Positions 1 through 8,326 of a stretch of 64,000 nucleotides of DNA are shown here, piece after piece. Made by a program: the position numbers and the translations under genes. Numbering within the stretch: position 1 is the first letter of the stretch; each line of letters starts with the position of its first letter. Under the pieces are notes generated by a model. The model was given only the letters and a program-made list of their open reading frames with translations, was not told the DNA's origin and ran no database searches. Origin of the DNA: UBA1205 sp045534635 (GTDB taxonomy: Bacteria; Bacteroidota; Bacteroidia; Bacteroidales; WCHB1-69). The DNA lies in the NCBI GenBank assembly GCA_045534635.1, contig JAZSKB010000004.1, positions 22,942 through 86,941 on the forward strand, read 5' to 3'.

Positions 1-237
1 AAACATATTAAAAAATAAATGTCCGATGTTGCCGTGCATAAACATATATGTAATAAATTGATACGGATAAAATAAACTTGATTCAAAATAATGTAATCCC
101 AATAATGTATATAAATCAATGTTAAATTTTTGCATAGCAATTGTTGCCATAAACATTAAAACATTGATAATGATAATATTCTTCACTACTGGCGGAAGAA
201 TAGAAAACTTCCCTATACTATAATATCCGTTATTCAT
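1..237 (-). CDS. Rhomboid family intramembrane serine protease (N-terminal part)
   Basis: The first 79 codons of a gene that runs off the left edge, read leftwards from an ATG at 237. The translation has a short cytoplasmic start with LPPVVKN, a first membrane segment (IIIINVLMFMATIAM), then LGLHYFES and QFITYMFMHGNIGHLFFNM. The last stretch is the rhomboid second membrane helix, with the conserved His and Asn that line the active site. The catalytic Ser (GxSG) and His lie outside the window. The family cleaves substrates inside the membrane; the substrate here is unknown. Confidence is high for the family and nil for the substrate. Confidence 0.88.
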   Translation of the reverse strand, partial: MNNGYYSIGKFSILPPVVKNIIIINVLMFMATIAMQKFNIDLYTLLGLHYFESSLFYPYQFITYMFMHGNIGHLFFNMF

Positions 238-468
238 TTTTATACAATTAGTTATTTATTAACGATTGTTTTGCTTATTATTGTATTTATAAAAAGAAAT
301 ATTCTATAAAAATTTCATTTTTTGTATTTTTGGAAAAATCAATATCCTGTGAATTTTGATAAATAACTTCAATACTTATTTGTTCTTTTTTTTGTTTTGT
401 TTTGTACTTCACATTTTAGGGAAAGAAGCAAAACTTCAAGTTTTTTTCATAATTACAAAAAATTCTTT

Positions 469-915
469 TTAGTTCATTTTGAAAAAATAAAAAATTAGTT
501 TAATTGTTTCTTCTTTCTTCTTTCTTAAATAGTGAAAATATGATATTCCTATTAATCCATAATAAAAAAATGGTTTACAAGGATATATATAATAAAAAAT
601 ATTTGATTGCTGTTCTTTTGTATAAAAAGAAGATGTTCCTAGAAAATATCTTTCTGGTAAATTAAAGAAATTTATAATAATAGGTAATAAAAGAATACTT
701 AATAATACCCATAATTTTATTGGAGGAAGTTTCTTCATATAAAGAAACAACAACAATAATCCAATTATAAGCAATAAAAGCAAAATAAGAACTAAATAAA
801 TATTTGCTTTTAATAGTAACAATAAACTCGTAATTAAATCACATAAAATATTACAACTTTTAAAAAAAAGAATATAAAATAAAATACCATAATAAAAATC
901 AAGATTCTTTTCCAT
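469..915 (-). CDS. Unknown small integral membrane protein
   Basis: 148 aa, dominated by hydrophobic stretches: one near residues 10-35, a very Leu-rich pair around 38-60, one around 67-88 and a weaker one near 110-128, ending in a basic tail (HYLRKKKEE). I recognise no family. The start ATG at 915 is followed by the soluble MEKNLDF. It lies alone between the rhomboid gene and repeat copy A1, all on the minus strand. It could be a transporter accessory or an immunity-type membrane protein, but nothing in the sequence decides that. Confidence 0.55.
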   Translation of the reverse strand: MEKNLDFYYGILFYILFFKSCNILCDLITSLLLLLKANIYLVLILLLLLIIGLLLLFLYMKKLPPIKLWVLLSILLLPIIINFFNLPERYFLGTSSFYTKEQQSNIFYYIYPCKPFFYYGLIGISYFHYLRKKKEETIKLIFYFFKMN

Positions 916-980
916 TTTTATATAAGATTAAAATAAACGACACTTTTTTTTATTTTGATTTCTTAATTTAATTATTTGTT

Positions 981-1073
981 CCTCAAAACAATACACTAAA
1001 AACAGTCCATAACACTACTGTTTATCAGATAGTTATAATCGATTTTTTTGATATGTTTTTTATAAACTGTCAT
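981..1073 (-). repeat. Repeat A, copy 1 (degenerate)
   Basis: On the minus strand it begins at an ATG (1073) and ends at TTTTGAGG. It keeps the short inverted repeat ACTACTG-5 nt-CAG-A-TAGT, and resembles copies at 7258-7348, 26554-26647 and 32793-32886. The reading frame shared by the better copies (MTVYKKHIKK...) stops after 25 codons here, and there is no Rhs-like tail. No repeat B leader is recognisable upstream. Confidence 0.7.
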
Positions 1074-1090
1074 ATATCGTTATAAAGAAA

Positions 1091-4000
1091 TTATTTTACA
1101 TTGATACGAATACCTTCGCTATGTGAAGTAAATTCAGGAGCATACATACATTGAATAGTAGTGATACCATTAGAAAATTGCCCTTTTTGTGTAGCGATAA
1201 GAGTATATTCAAAAACATAAGTTCCTTTTGGTAAATATTCAATAAAAAAATTAGTTGCAACATCGCGTGTAGATTCATAATACATTAAACCTCCTTGATA
1301 GCGGTATACAGAAAGAATATTAGTAGGTTCAAAACAAGAGGCTCGCATATCTTTAAGATGAACATATTCCATATCTCTATCGGTAGAAATAACAATTCTT
1401 ACTTTTATTTTATCACCAACAGCAATAGTATTATTATTTTTAATTTCAGATAAATGTTCTCCTCTATCGTTAAAAATGATTTTATAAAGTTGTTTATTTA
1501 TTGCTAAAGAAGTTTTTGCAGAAGAAATTTTATCTAAATTTTCAAAATATTGCCAAAAACAACTTCCCCAACTTGTACCATTATCAATTTGTTGTAAAGA
1601 AATATTTCCCATATCGGGTGTTATTTCATCGTTATTCCAAGACATTTTGAAGTATCCTGTTCCACTTTCGATAGAGGAAATTGTATCACTATAAATAATT
1701 TGTTCTCCAATAGTGATTTTAGTTTTGTGCAATTTGCTAAGATTGTTGTTACCACGTAATAGCAAAGCATAACAAGCAGCGGTTGTTGATTTGGTACTTC
1801 CCCAATTTTGAGATTGACGTTGTTTGAGTAACCACAATTGCATTTTTGCAACGCTTTCACTATCTTTGGAAATGGTTTCAAATGCTTCTATCATTAGGGC
1901 TTGACGTTCTATTGGTGCTTCGTACCAATACCAACCTAAACCTTCTTTATGCCACCACATTCCCATTTCATCGGAATATTGTGCTTTGGATTTAATGGAA
2001 GTGATTATTTTTTCAGCAGTAATTTTATCGCCTGAACGATAAAGACTCAAAGCGATAAGTGTTTGTCCATATAGATTTTTTTCTGTCCAATATTTTTGTG
2101 CTTGATTTATACAGAAATCAAACATTTTTTTATTTTTTTCTGCTATTGGAAATTGTTCAAAGAAAAAACTTCTTGCGTAGAGGTATTGTGTAACGTTGTA
2201 AGAAAGAAAATTATCGGAAATAGAACGATTTTTTAGCGAATCGTACCATTTTTGCATACTATTATCAATAAATTGTATTGCTTTTCGAAGAGTATTGGCA
2301 TTTAGATTTTCGGAAATATTCATTGTTTGAAGATGACCACAACCGCTTACAATATGGCTGGTAATGAAAAAATTGGAACGATACCCTCCTGAAAACCAAG
2401 ACCAACCTCCATCGTTTCTTTGTCCTTTTTCTAATGCTTTTTGGGCTTTATTCAATTCGAGATTAATTCTTTTTGTATCAAATAAATTAGAAATACGTTG
2501 TTTATTTTCTTTTTCCGATTGTGCTTCCAAAAGCCAAGGAGAATTTTCAATAGCAATATTTTTCAATTCGCTATTTTTTTCTAAATTAGACAAAAAAGCA
2601 TTACTATCTTCTTGTTGCCATTGCATAAAAACAGCTTTAATTTCTGGAGAAGAATTAACAATTGTAGATGCTATTGTATTGGCATATAGGCGACTAAATA
2701 TTTGTTCGTAACATTCGTACGGATATTCTATTAGATAAGGAAGCGATTGTAAAGCATACCATAAAGGATTTGCGGTAAATTCAAAAGTGAATTTGTAATT
2801 AGAAAGAGTATTATTACTGTCTGTCAAATGTTTATAGGCTTGTTTAAATTTATCAAAAGTAAAAGTTTTAGTTTGTCCTTTGTTTACATAAATGGGCATA
2901 GTTTCGGTAACTAACATTCGGTTTGATAAAATAGGCAATATTTTTTGTTCTCCGTCGCTATGTATATCGCTAATTGCCATTGTTTTACAATTAATAGCAC
3001 CAATTTCATGAGGAATAATGAGTGTAAAACTTACAATATCGCTTTCTCCTTTGGAAAGATTGAAAGTATCTTTGTTTACTTGATAAATAATATCAAGAGG
3101 TTTGTTATCAATGGAATTAGAAATTTGCAATGAAACATGTCCCGCAATTTTTTTTACACTCATATTGACAACTTTAGCAGTAAAAATTATTGTATCTCCT
3201 TCACGTAAGAAACGAGGATAATTAACAACTAACATCAAATCTTTTTGGGTTTGTATAAATTGTTCAAACAAGCCATAGTAAAGATTTTGATTATGAGCGA
3301 TACCATGCATTTTCCATTTAGTAAGAGATTCTGGCATTGTGGCTGAAAATATTATATTGCCATTGCTATCACTTTGTAAATGAGGATAAAAAAAGGCTGT
3401 TTCATTAAAATTAGAACGTAAATTTGGTAGTACTGATTTCGTTATAGATGCTTCTTCTTTAACAGAAACTTCTTCTTTAACAGATACTATAGAAAGAACA
3501 TTTTCGTCATCAACCATTCCTATTTTCTTAGCATTTCTTGGTCTAACATTGTTTTTCATTGTTCCCGCACAACATATTGGATATTTAAAACTAATATTAG
3601 AAGGTTTATTTATCCATTGGGGAGATAAAATATTTATCAAAGGATTGTGATTTTTTTCAAAAAATCTAGACCTAATAGTCTCATGATTAAAATCTTTGTA
3701 ATCAAAATATGTATAATGAAATCCGTCTATAATAGGAAGAGAAAAATTATAATTGTGTTTGACAAATGCATCCAAAGAGGCATCGTACATATTGCAAAGC
3801 AATTCTGCAACAATAGGTTTACCTTCCGCATTTTTTATTTTGAAATGCCATTGTTCTTTTTCTCCGGGCTGTAAATAATTTCTAAATGTAACATATTCAA
3901 AATAAATATTTTTATTTGTTTCTTGTACACTTATTTTTTTTGTTTGATTATAAAAATGATTGTGTTGATGAACAAAAATATTGCAGTGTAAATATCCCAA

Positions 4001-6949
4001 ATGTTCTTTTTTTATTGGAAAATCAAAGTGTATTTGTCCTTTGTTTATCATTTTATGCTCTTGATAGATAATAGAATCGTTGCAAGTAAATTCAAAATGA
4101 ATAACAACATCTTCCAAATAAGAACCATAAACTATATGTAATGTATCACCAATATAAATGGTTGTTTTATCAACATCAAGAAAAATAGGTTCATAACGGG
4201 TACAATTGTTAGATTCTGCATCGTTTAATGAAAAAATATGTTGATTGGTAACTTCTTGATTAAAAGTATCTTTTGCGGTAAGCGTAATACGATAGTACCC
4301 TAAATGTTTTTTGTTAAAAATTTTACGTAAATCAAGAAAAGATGTATCATTTGTGAAAAGAGAACCTTCTAATATTTTATTTCCTTTCCAATTTTCTGGA
4401 AGATGATTATTTTTATAAGAAAGATAAGGGAAGTTTTTGCGATATTCTTTTTCTGTAAAATTCTCTACATCAGGAATTGGAAACATATCTCTTGAATGGT
4501 AATAAATAGATGGAACTTCCAATCGTTCTATTGAATAATGTACAAGTGTATTTTGATTTTCACCACTTAAATTGGTAGTTTGCAAAGAAAAAGATTGTTT
4601 TGATTGGTGAATATCATTATTTTCTGGAATATCTAAATGAATATATAAACTTTTGCTTCCAACATAAACCGCTGTTGAACAAGAATGTGTTTCTCCAGAA
4701 ATATCAGTGACATCTGCAAAAATAATATATTGATAAACAGGGAAATAATTTCTATCTTCTATTGAAGATTCTGCAATAAAAGTTAATTCAAATTCACCGT
4801 TGTCATTTGTGGTAGTTTCTCCTTGAACTATTTCTTTTGTTGTCATATTGTTCCACCAACGACAATAAGGAAATTTACTATGCCGAACAATGTGATATGT
4901 TACTTTAGCATTATCGATAGCGTAACCAGAGTACGCCGTACATTCTCCTTTAATTGTTATAGATTGGTCTAATTTAAAGCAAGCTTTAGGTTGATTGATT
5001 TTTACTTCAAAATTAGGTCGTTTGTATTCTTCAACAGAAAAATAAGTCCTTTCATAATATCCTTTAGAATTGACAATTCCCAAACTAAAAGTGCCTGTAT
5101 TGCCTGTTGAAGGAAGCGTAAAATTACCAGAAAAAGAACCATATTGATTGGTGGTAACTTTTATAGAATCTATGGCTTGATAATTTGCATCGTAAAGCAT
5201 TATTTGATAGTTTGTGTTAGAAAGAACACTATGATTTGAATCAGATTTTACTGCAATACCCTTGAAATACACTTGCTGACCGGGACGATAAATTTGTCTA
5301 TCAGTAAAAAAATAAACTTTTTGAAAAGATGAAGTTTTGTCATTATAATTACTATAAAAGTAATCATCAAAAGAAAATTTTTCATTTTTATAAGAAACAT
5401 GTATAGTTCCTATTCTACTATATTTCAAGATATTGTTAAAATATGCATATCCATTTTTATCTGTTCTTTTTAATTGGATAGATTTATTTTTTTGCATTTC
5501 AATTTTTATGGTTGCATTTTCTAAAGGATAACCTGTCTGTCTATCAAAAACATAATAAATTAAATCTGCATTTTTACTATTATAAACAAAGTCAATGTTA
5601 TTAACAAGAATTTTTATTATTGCACAAGTACTACCAATTTTCATTGTATCTTGCATTTCAGAAAAAGGACGATTGGAATACCACATTATATAATGTCCTG
5701 ATTCCATTGCAGGAAAAATAGCATCAAAAGTTTTGGGACGATAGTCATATTTGTTGTGAGCACAAATTGTAAATGTTTTTGCAACAGATAATTTTTTGAG
5801 AAATTTTATCGGAGAAGTTTTTTTCATTTCATCAAAAGTAGATTCATCTACGGCAAACAATTGAATGTAAATAGAATCGCAATTGGTACTAACAAAAGAC
5901 ATTAGCCCTATTTGATTTGGAATATAAGTTTCTGATAATGTTGCAGTTATAGATGATTTTTTTATTTCTTGTATTTTGTTTTTTGCATTTATCGCAGAAT
6001 AAGAATTAGGGGCAAACTCAATTGCTTTTTCATACCATTCTATTGCAATTTTATAATCATTGTAATATTCGGGAAAATTTATAGTATCGTATTTTTCCCC
6101 TCTTTTTTGGTAATAATCTCCTAAAACATAACAAATTTGTTCATATCCTTTTTGATTTTGATAGTTATTTTCTAAATTATTTAAAGCATTGAAATACAAT
6201 TCTTTTTTATTTGATAACGTACATTTTGTTTGTAAATAGTTCAATCGTAAAAGTGCGATATATATTTGTAATTCAGAAGATTGCTCTTGATAAAATGATG
6301 TCAATGTTTGTAAAATTTTTAAAGCTTGATAACTAAAAGACAGTGTATCTGATGTATTGATTGATATTTTAGCAAATATTTGATTATCAGAAAAAAAACA
6401 AGTATCATTTATATCAAAAGGACGAATAGGAATAGGCATTTCGTCTATAGTTTGATTGTAAAATTGTATCGCAAGACAAGCCAATGCTTCGTATAAAGAA
6501 GAATAGTACATTATAGAAAAACTGTCTAAATGAGTAAATAATTTTTGATATTGTTCATAAGGAATTTGAACAAGAGAATCCTTGTCTTTTAATGATAGTT
6601 CATAGTGCATAACAATTTGTTCTACAATAGTTTGAATATCCCATTCGTGAAGAGATTTTTCCAAAATATTAGTATTTTCTATTTTGCTAATAAATAGCAT
6701 TTTATAAATGTTTTCTTTGTAAAAATTTTCCAAAAACAAAGCCATATAACTATGCCAAAGTGCTTTTTCAGAAATATTTCCTGTATTGATACAATTTTGA
6801 ATGTAAGAATATGCGGAATCGTAAAAATTATCGTATTTTTTTAGAGAATTAATGTGTTCTTGTTGAGCAAAAATATTTTGAGTATTCGATTGAGCAAAAA
6901 GACAACTATTGCATACAAATAATATTATGATAAATATAACTTTCTTCAT
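1091..6949 (-). CDS. Alpha-2-macroglobulin family protein, very large, exported
   Basis: 1952 aa from the ATG at 6949, chosen because it begins a good signal sequence (MKKVIFIIILFVCNSCLFAQ); the frame is open 11 codons further but that part overlaps the promoter. After an N-terminal helical and TPR-like region (about 1-330) comes a run of MG-type beta domains with the signature YRPGQQVYFKGIAV. The C-terminal third has the alpha/alpha toroid with YECYEQ, which places a possible thioester Cys at 1413, and NDGGWSWFSGG. Bacterial homologues are periplasmic or lipid-anchored protease traps. Whether the anchor is a lipid is unclear because LFVC is a poor lipobox. The gene is monocistronic, driven by a promoter next to repeat C. 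Confidence 0.88.
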   Translation of the reverse strand: MKKVIFIIILFVCNSCLFAQSNTQNIFAQQEHINSLKKYDNFYDSAYSYIQNCINTGNISEKALWHSYMALFLENFYKENIYKMLFISKIENTNILEKSLHEWDIQTIVEQIVMHYELSLKDKDSLVQIPYEQYQKLFTHLDSFSIMYYSSLYEALACLAIQFYNQTIDEMPIPIRPFDINDTCFFSDNQIFAKISINTSDTLSFSYQALKILQTLTSFYQEQSSELQIYIALLRLNYLQTKCTLSNKKELYFNALNNLENNYQNQKGYEQICYVLGDYYQKRGEKYDTINFPEYYNDYKIAIEWYEKAIEFAPNSYSAINAKNKIQEIKKSSITATLSETYIPNQIGLMSFVSTNCDSIYIQLFAVDESTFDEMKKTSPIKFLKKLSVAKTFTICAHNKYDYRPKTFDAIFPAMESGHYIMWYSNRPFSEMQDTMKIGSTCAIIKILVNNIDFVYNSKNADLIYYVFDRQTGYPLENATIKIEMQKNKSIQLKRTDKNGYAYFNNILKYSRIGTIHVSYKNEKFSFDDYFYSNYNDKTSSFQKVYFFTDRQIYRPGQQVYFKGIAVKSDSNHSVLSNTNYQIMLYDANYQAIDSIKVTTNQYGSFSGNFTLPSTGNTGTFSLGIVNSKGYYERTYFSVEEYKRPNFEVKINQPKACFKLDQSITIKGECTAYSGYAIDNAKVTYHIVRHSKFPYCRWWNNMTTKEIVQGETTTNDNGEFELTFIAESSIEDRNYFPVYQYIIFADVTDISGETHSCSTAVYVGSKSLYIHLDIPENNDIHQSKQSFSLQTTNLSGENQNTLVHYSIERLEVPSIYYHSRDMFPIPDVENFTEKEYRKNFPYLSYKNNHLPENWKGNKILEGSLFTNDTSFLDLRKIFNKKHLGYYRITLTAKDTFNQEVTNQHIFSLNDAESNNCTRYEPIFLDVDKTTIYIGDTLHIVYGSYLEDVVIHFEFTCNDSIIYQEHKMINKGQIHFDFPIKKEHLGYLHCNIFVHQHNHFYNQTKKISVQETNKNIYFEYVTFRNYLQPGEKEQWHFKIKNAEGKPIVAELLCNMYDASLDAFVKHNYNFSLPIIDGFHYTYFDYKDFNHETIRSRFFEKNHNPLINILSPQWINKPSNISFKYPICCAGTMKNNVRPRNAKKIGMVDDENVLSIVSVKEEVSVKEEASITKSVLPNLRSNFNETAFFYPHLQSDSNGNIIFSATMPESLTKWKMHGIAHNQNLYYGLFEQFIQTQKDLMLVVNYPRFLREGDTIIFTAKVVNMSVKKIAGHVSLQISNSIDNKPLDIIYQVNKDTFNLSKGESDIVSFTLIIPHEIGAINCKTMAISDIHSDGEQKILPILSNRMLVTETMPIYVNKGQTKTFTFDKFKQAYKHLTDSNNTLSNYKFTFEFTANPLWYALQSLPYLIEYPYECYEQIFSRLYANTIASTIVNSSPEIKAVFMQWQQEDSNAFLSNLEKNSELKNIAIENSPWLLEAQSEKENKQRISNLFDTKRINLELNKAQKALEKGQRNDGGWSWFSGGYRSNFFITSHIVSGCGHLQTMNISENLNANTLRKAIQFIDNSMQKWYDSLKNRSISDNFLSYNVTQYLYARSFFFEQFPIAEKNKKMFDFCINQAQKYWTEKNLYGQTLIALSLYRSGDKITAEKIITSIKSKAQYSDEMGMWWHKEGLGWYWYEAPIERQALMIEAFETISKDSESVAKMQLWLLKQRQSQNWGSTKSTTAACYALLLRGNNNLSKLHKTKITIGEQIIYSDTISSIESGTGYFKMSWNNDEITPDMGNISLQQIDNGTSWGSCFWQYFENLDKISSAKTSLAINKQLYKIIFNDRGEHLSEIKNNNTIAVGDKIKVRIVISTDRDMEYVHLKDMRASCFEPTNILSVYRYQGGLMYYESTRDVATNFFIEYLPKGTYVFEYTLIATQKGQFSNGITTIQCMYAPEFTSHSEGIRINVK

Positions 6950-6970
6950 AAGTATCCTTTTTATTTTTTG

Positions 6971-6978
6971 CAAAAATA
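6971..6978 (-). promoter_or_regulatory. -7 box for the alpha-2-macroglobulin gene
   Basis: TATTTTTG followed by CAAAA on the minus strand, 21 bases before the ATG at 6949. It fits the Bacteroidota TAnnTTTG pattern. It sits at the downstream edge of repeat C. Confidence 0.55.
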
Positions 6979-6979
6979 T

Positions 6980-7075
6980 CATTTTTTACAGAAACCGTAA
7001 AATGTTTTGCAAATTTTTTCTTGAAAGCATATCTCCTTTACATGTTTACAACCCACCAAAATCAAAAATATCATA
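6980..7075 (-). repeat. Repeat C, copy 1: upstream element shared with a glycosyltransferase gene
   Basis: Read on the minus strand, it contains GTAAACATG, AAAGGAGATATGCTTTCAAG, AAATTTGCAAAA and TTTTACGGTTTCT. The same blocks in the same order and spacing occur at 51675-51771 on the plus strand, with only scattered differences by eye. In both places it ends just before the -7 box of the next gene. Not coding on either strand as far as I can see. Confidence 0.8.
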
Positions 7076-7159
7076 CTTTTTAGAATAAAATATTACATGG
7101 TTTGGTAGTGAATTAGAAATTTATAAATTATATTACGTTTTTTTCGCATATAAATACCT

Positions 7160-7348
7160 TCAATGCGGGTGGATTGTATATGAGTAAGATGTGAGCCATG
7201 GTTTTTCGTTCATTAACGGGTCTCTGCTGGTAAATGTAGGAGACTTGTTATTACGAGCCTCAAAACAATACACTATAAAATATCCATTAATACTACTGTC
7301 TATCAGGTAGTTATAAGTATTTTTTGTGTGTTTTTTATAAACTCTCAT
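7160..7348 (-). pseudogene. Short ORF: repeat A segment fused to an Rhs-core-like tail
   Basis: 62 codons from the ATG at 7348. The first about 30 residues (MRVYKKHTKNTYNYLIDSS...) are the repeat A segment. The rest reads CFEARNNKSPTFTSRDPL and then EKPWLTSYSYT, which matches the end of the RHS/YD-repeat core as I know it (ARYYDS, then DPL, EKYP and SPYAY) with several core residues replaced. A 55-codon relative at 32719-32886 keeps the same frame. I take it as a remnant of a decayed Rhs gene. Translation of the fused ORF is possible but unproven. Confidence 0.55.
7258..7348 (-). repeat. Repeat A, copy 2
   Basis: Best preserved copy together with copy 4. The minus strand starts at the ATG and ends at GTTTTGAGGC. 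It includes ACTACCTGATAGACAGTAGT, which can fold as a small stem with a one-base bulge. Repeat B copy 1 lies immediately upstream. Confidence 0.75.
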
Positions 7349-7360
7349 TTTTTAGCATAT

Positions 7361-7513
7361 TGTTATTATTCAACGTTTTATACACAACAAATATTGTACC
7401 AAAGTGGTCAATTTTTGATAAAAAAATGAAAAAAATTTTTTGTAAAGTTTAAAACTTTCCTGAATTTATTTAATATGTTGATTTTCAGTAAGAAAGGTTT
7501 GTGTTGTTTTTTC
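7361..7513 (-). repeat. Repeat B, copy 1 (leader element)
   Basis: On the minus strand it runs from ACACAAACCTTTCTT through CTGAAAATCAACAT, ATCAAAAATTGACCACTTTG, ATATTTGTTGTGTATAAAAC and TTGAATAATA, about 25 bases before the ATG of the repeat A ORF. The same order is found at 51270-51420, where it precedes a different small gene. It includes the short inverted repeat ACCA-3-TGGT. Confidence 0.75.
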
Positions 7514-7569
7514 AAGTGTTCATGGTGTGTACTATTAGGTTTCTTTTGATTATAAATTCAACAAAAAAA

Positions 7570-8169
7570 TCATTTAATATTACAATCGCAAGAAGGAGAA
7601 AATAAAATTTTTACATTTGGCAACAATTCTTGCATTGCTTTTTTATGACTATCGTGCATATTGACAACACGTAAATCTATCGTTTTCAAATTATTATCAA
7701 GTGCAGAAATTTCTTGTGGTAATGTGATAATCAATGTTGACCACATATCTAAGTATTTCAAATTTGTAAGATTTTTTATCTCTTTAGGCAATTCTGCAAT
7801 ATTGTTTCTATTGATTATTAGTTGTTGCAATTGAGACAATTTCCCAATTTTTGCAGGCAATTCTTTCAAACGATTGTTGGACAAATCTAAATATGTAAGA
7901 TTTTGTAATTCAAATATTTGTTCAGGAATTTCTTTAAGATTTACTCCTGAAAGAATCAATTGTTGTAAATTAGGAAAATTTAGTATTTTTTGAGAAAAAT
8001 CATTTGGCAATTTACGTTTAAATTTCAAACGGTAAACCTTTTCACAAGCAATAGTATCTGTTTGTTCAAACGAAAAAAATAAAGTTTGTTGAGCCAAAGA
8101 AGCACTATCTAACACTTGAGCCTTTGCAACAAAAGGCAATAAAAACAAAAGCAAAAAACATTTTTTCAT
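7570..8169 (-). CDS. Leucine-rich repeat protein, exported
   Basis: 199 aa from the ATG at 8169, which begins a clear signal peptide (MKKCFLLLFLLPFVAKAQ); the open frame nine codons upstream crosses the promoter. About five LRR units of the form LxxLxLxxNxLxxLPxxI fill residues 50-165, for example LTYLDLSNNRLKELP. The protein ends with a short Cys-containing tail (SPSCDCN). LRR proteins of this size usually bind other proteins; no catalytic domain is visible. It is transcribed alone and diverges from the TPR gene on the other strand. The partner is unknown. Confidence 0.8.
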   Translation of the reverse strand: MKKCFLLLFLLPFVAKAQVLDSASLAQQTLFFSFEQTDTIACEKVYRLKFKRKLPNDFSQKILNFPNLQQLILSGVNLKEIPEQIFELQNLTYLDLSNNRLKELPAKIGKLSQLQQLIINRNNIAELPKEIKNLTNLKYLDMWSTLIITLPQEISALDNNLKTIDLRVVNMHDSHKKAMQELLPNVKILFSPSCDCNIK

Positions 8170-8184
8170 TTGTACAATTTTTTG

Positions 8185-8192
8185 CAAAAATA
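8185..8192 (-). promoter_or_regulatory. -7 box for the LRR gene
   Basis: TATTTTTG followed by CAAAAA on the minus strand, 15 bases before the ATG at 8169. Confidence 0.5.
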
Positions 8193-8284
8193 CCAAAAAT
8201 TTGCCAAATTTTTGAATGTTTTTTATTAAAAAAAAGGTGTTGAAAAGAAATGTCTTTTTTTCTTTTTTATATTCAATTGATTTT

Positions 8285-8292
8285 TACTTTTG
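8285..8292 (+). promoter_or_regulatory. -7 box for the TPR protein gene
   Basis: TACTTTTG, 34 bases before the ATG at 8327. Because the box lies inside the longer open frame that begins at 8216, it argues for the later start. Confidence 0.55.
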
Positions 8293-8326
8293 TGTAATTT
8301 TTCACTATACGAAAACATTATTAGTA

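Noticed and set aside
7160..7350. Repeat A as an insertion-sequence end
   Set aside because: No transposase, no terminal inverted repeats at the copy boundaries and no clear target duplications could be found by eye.
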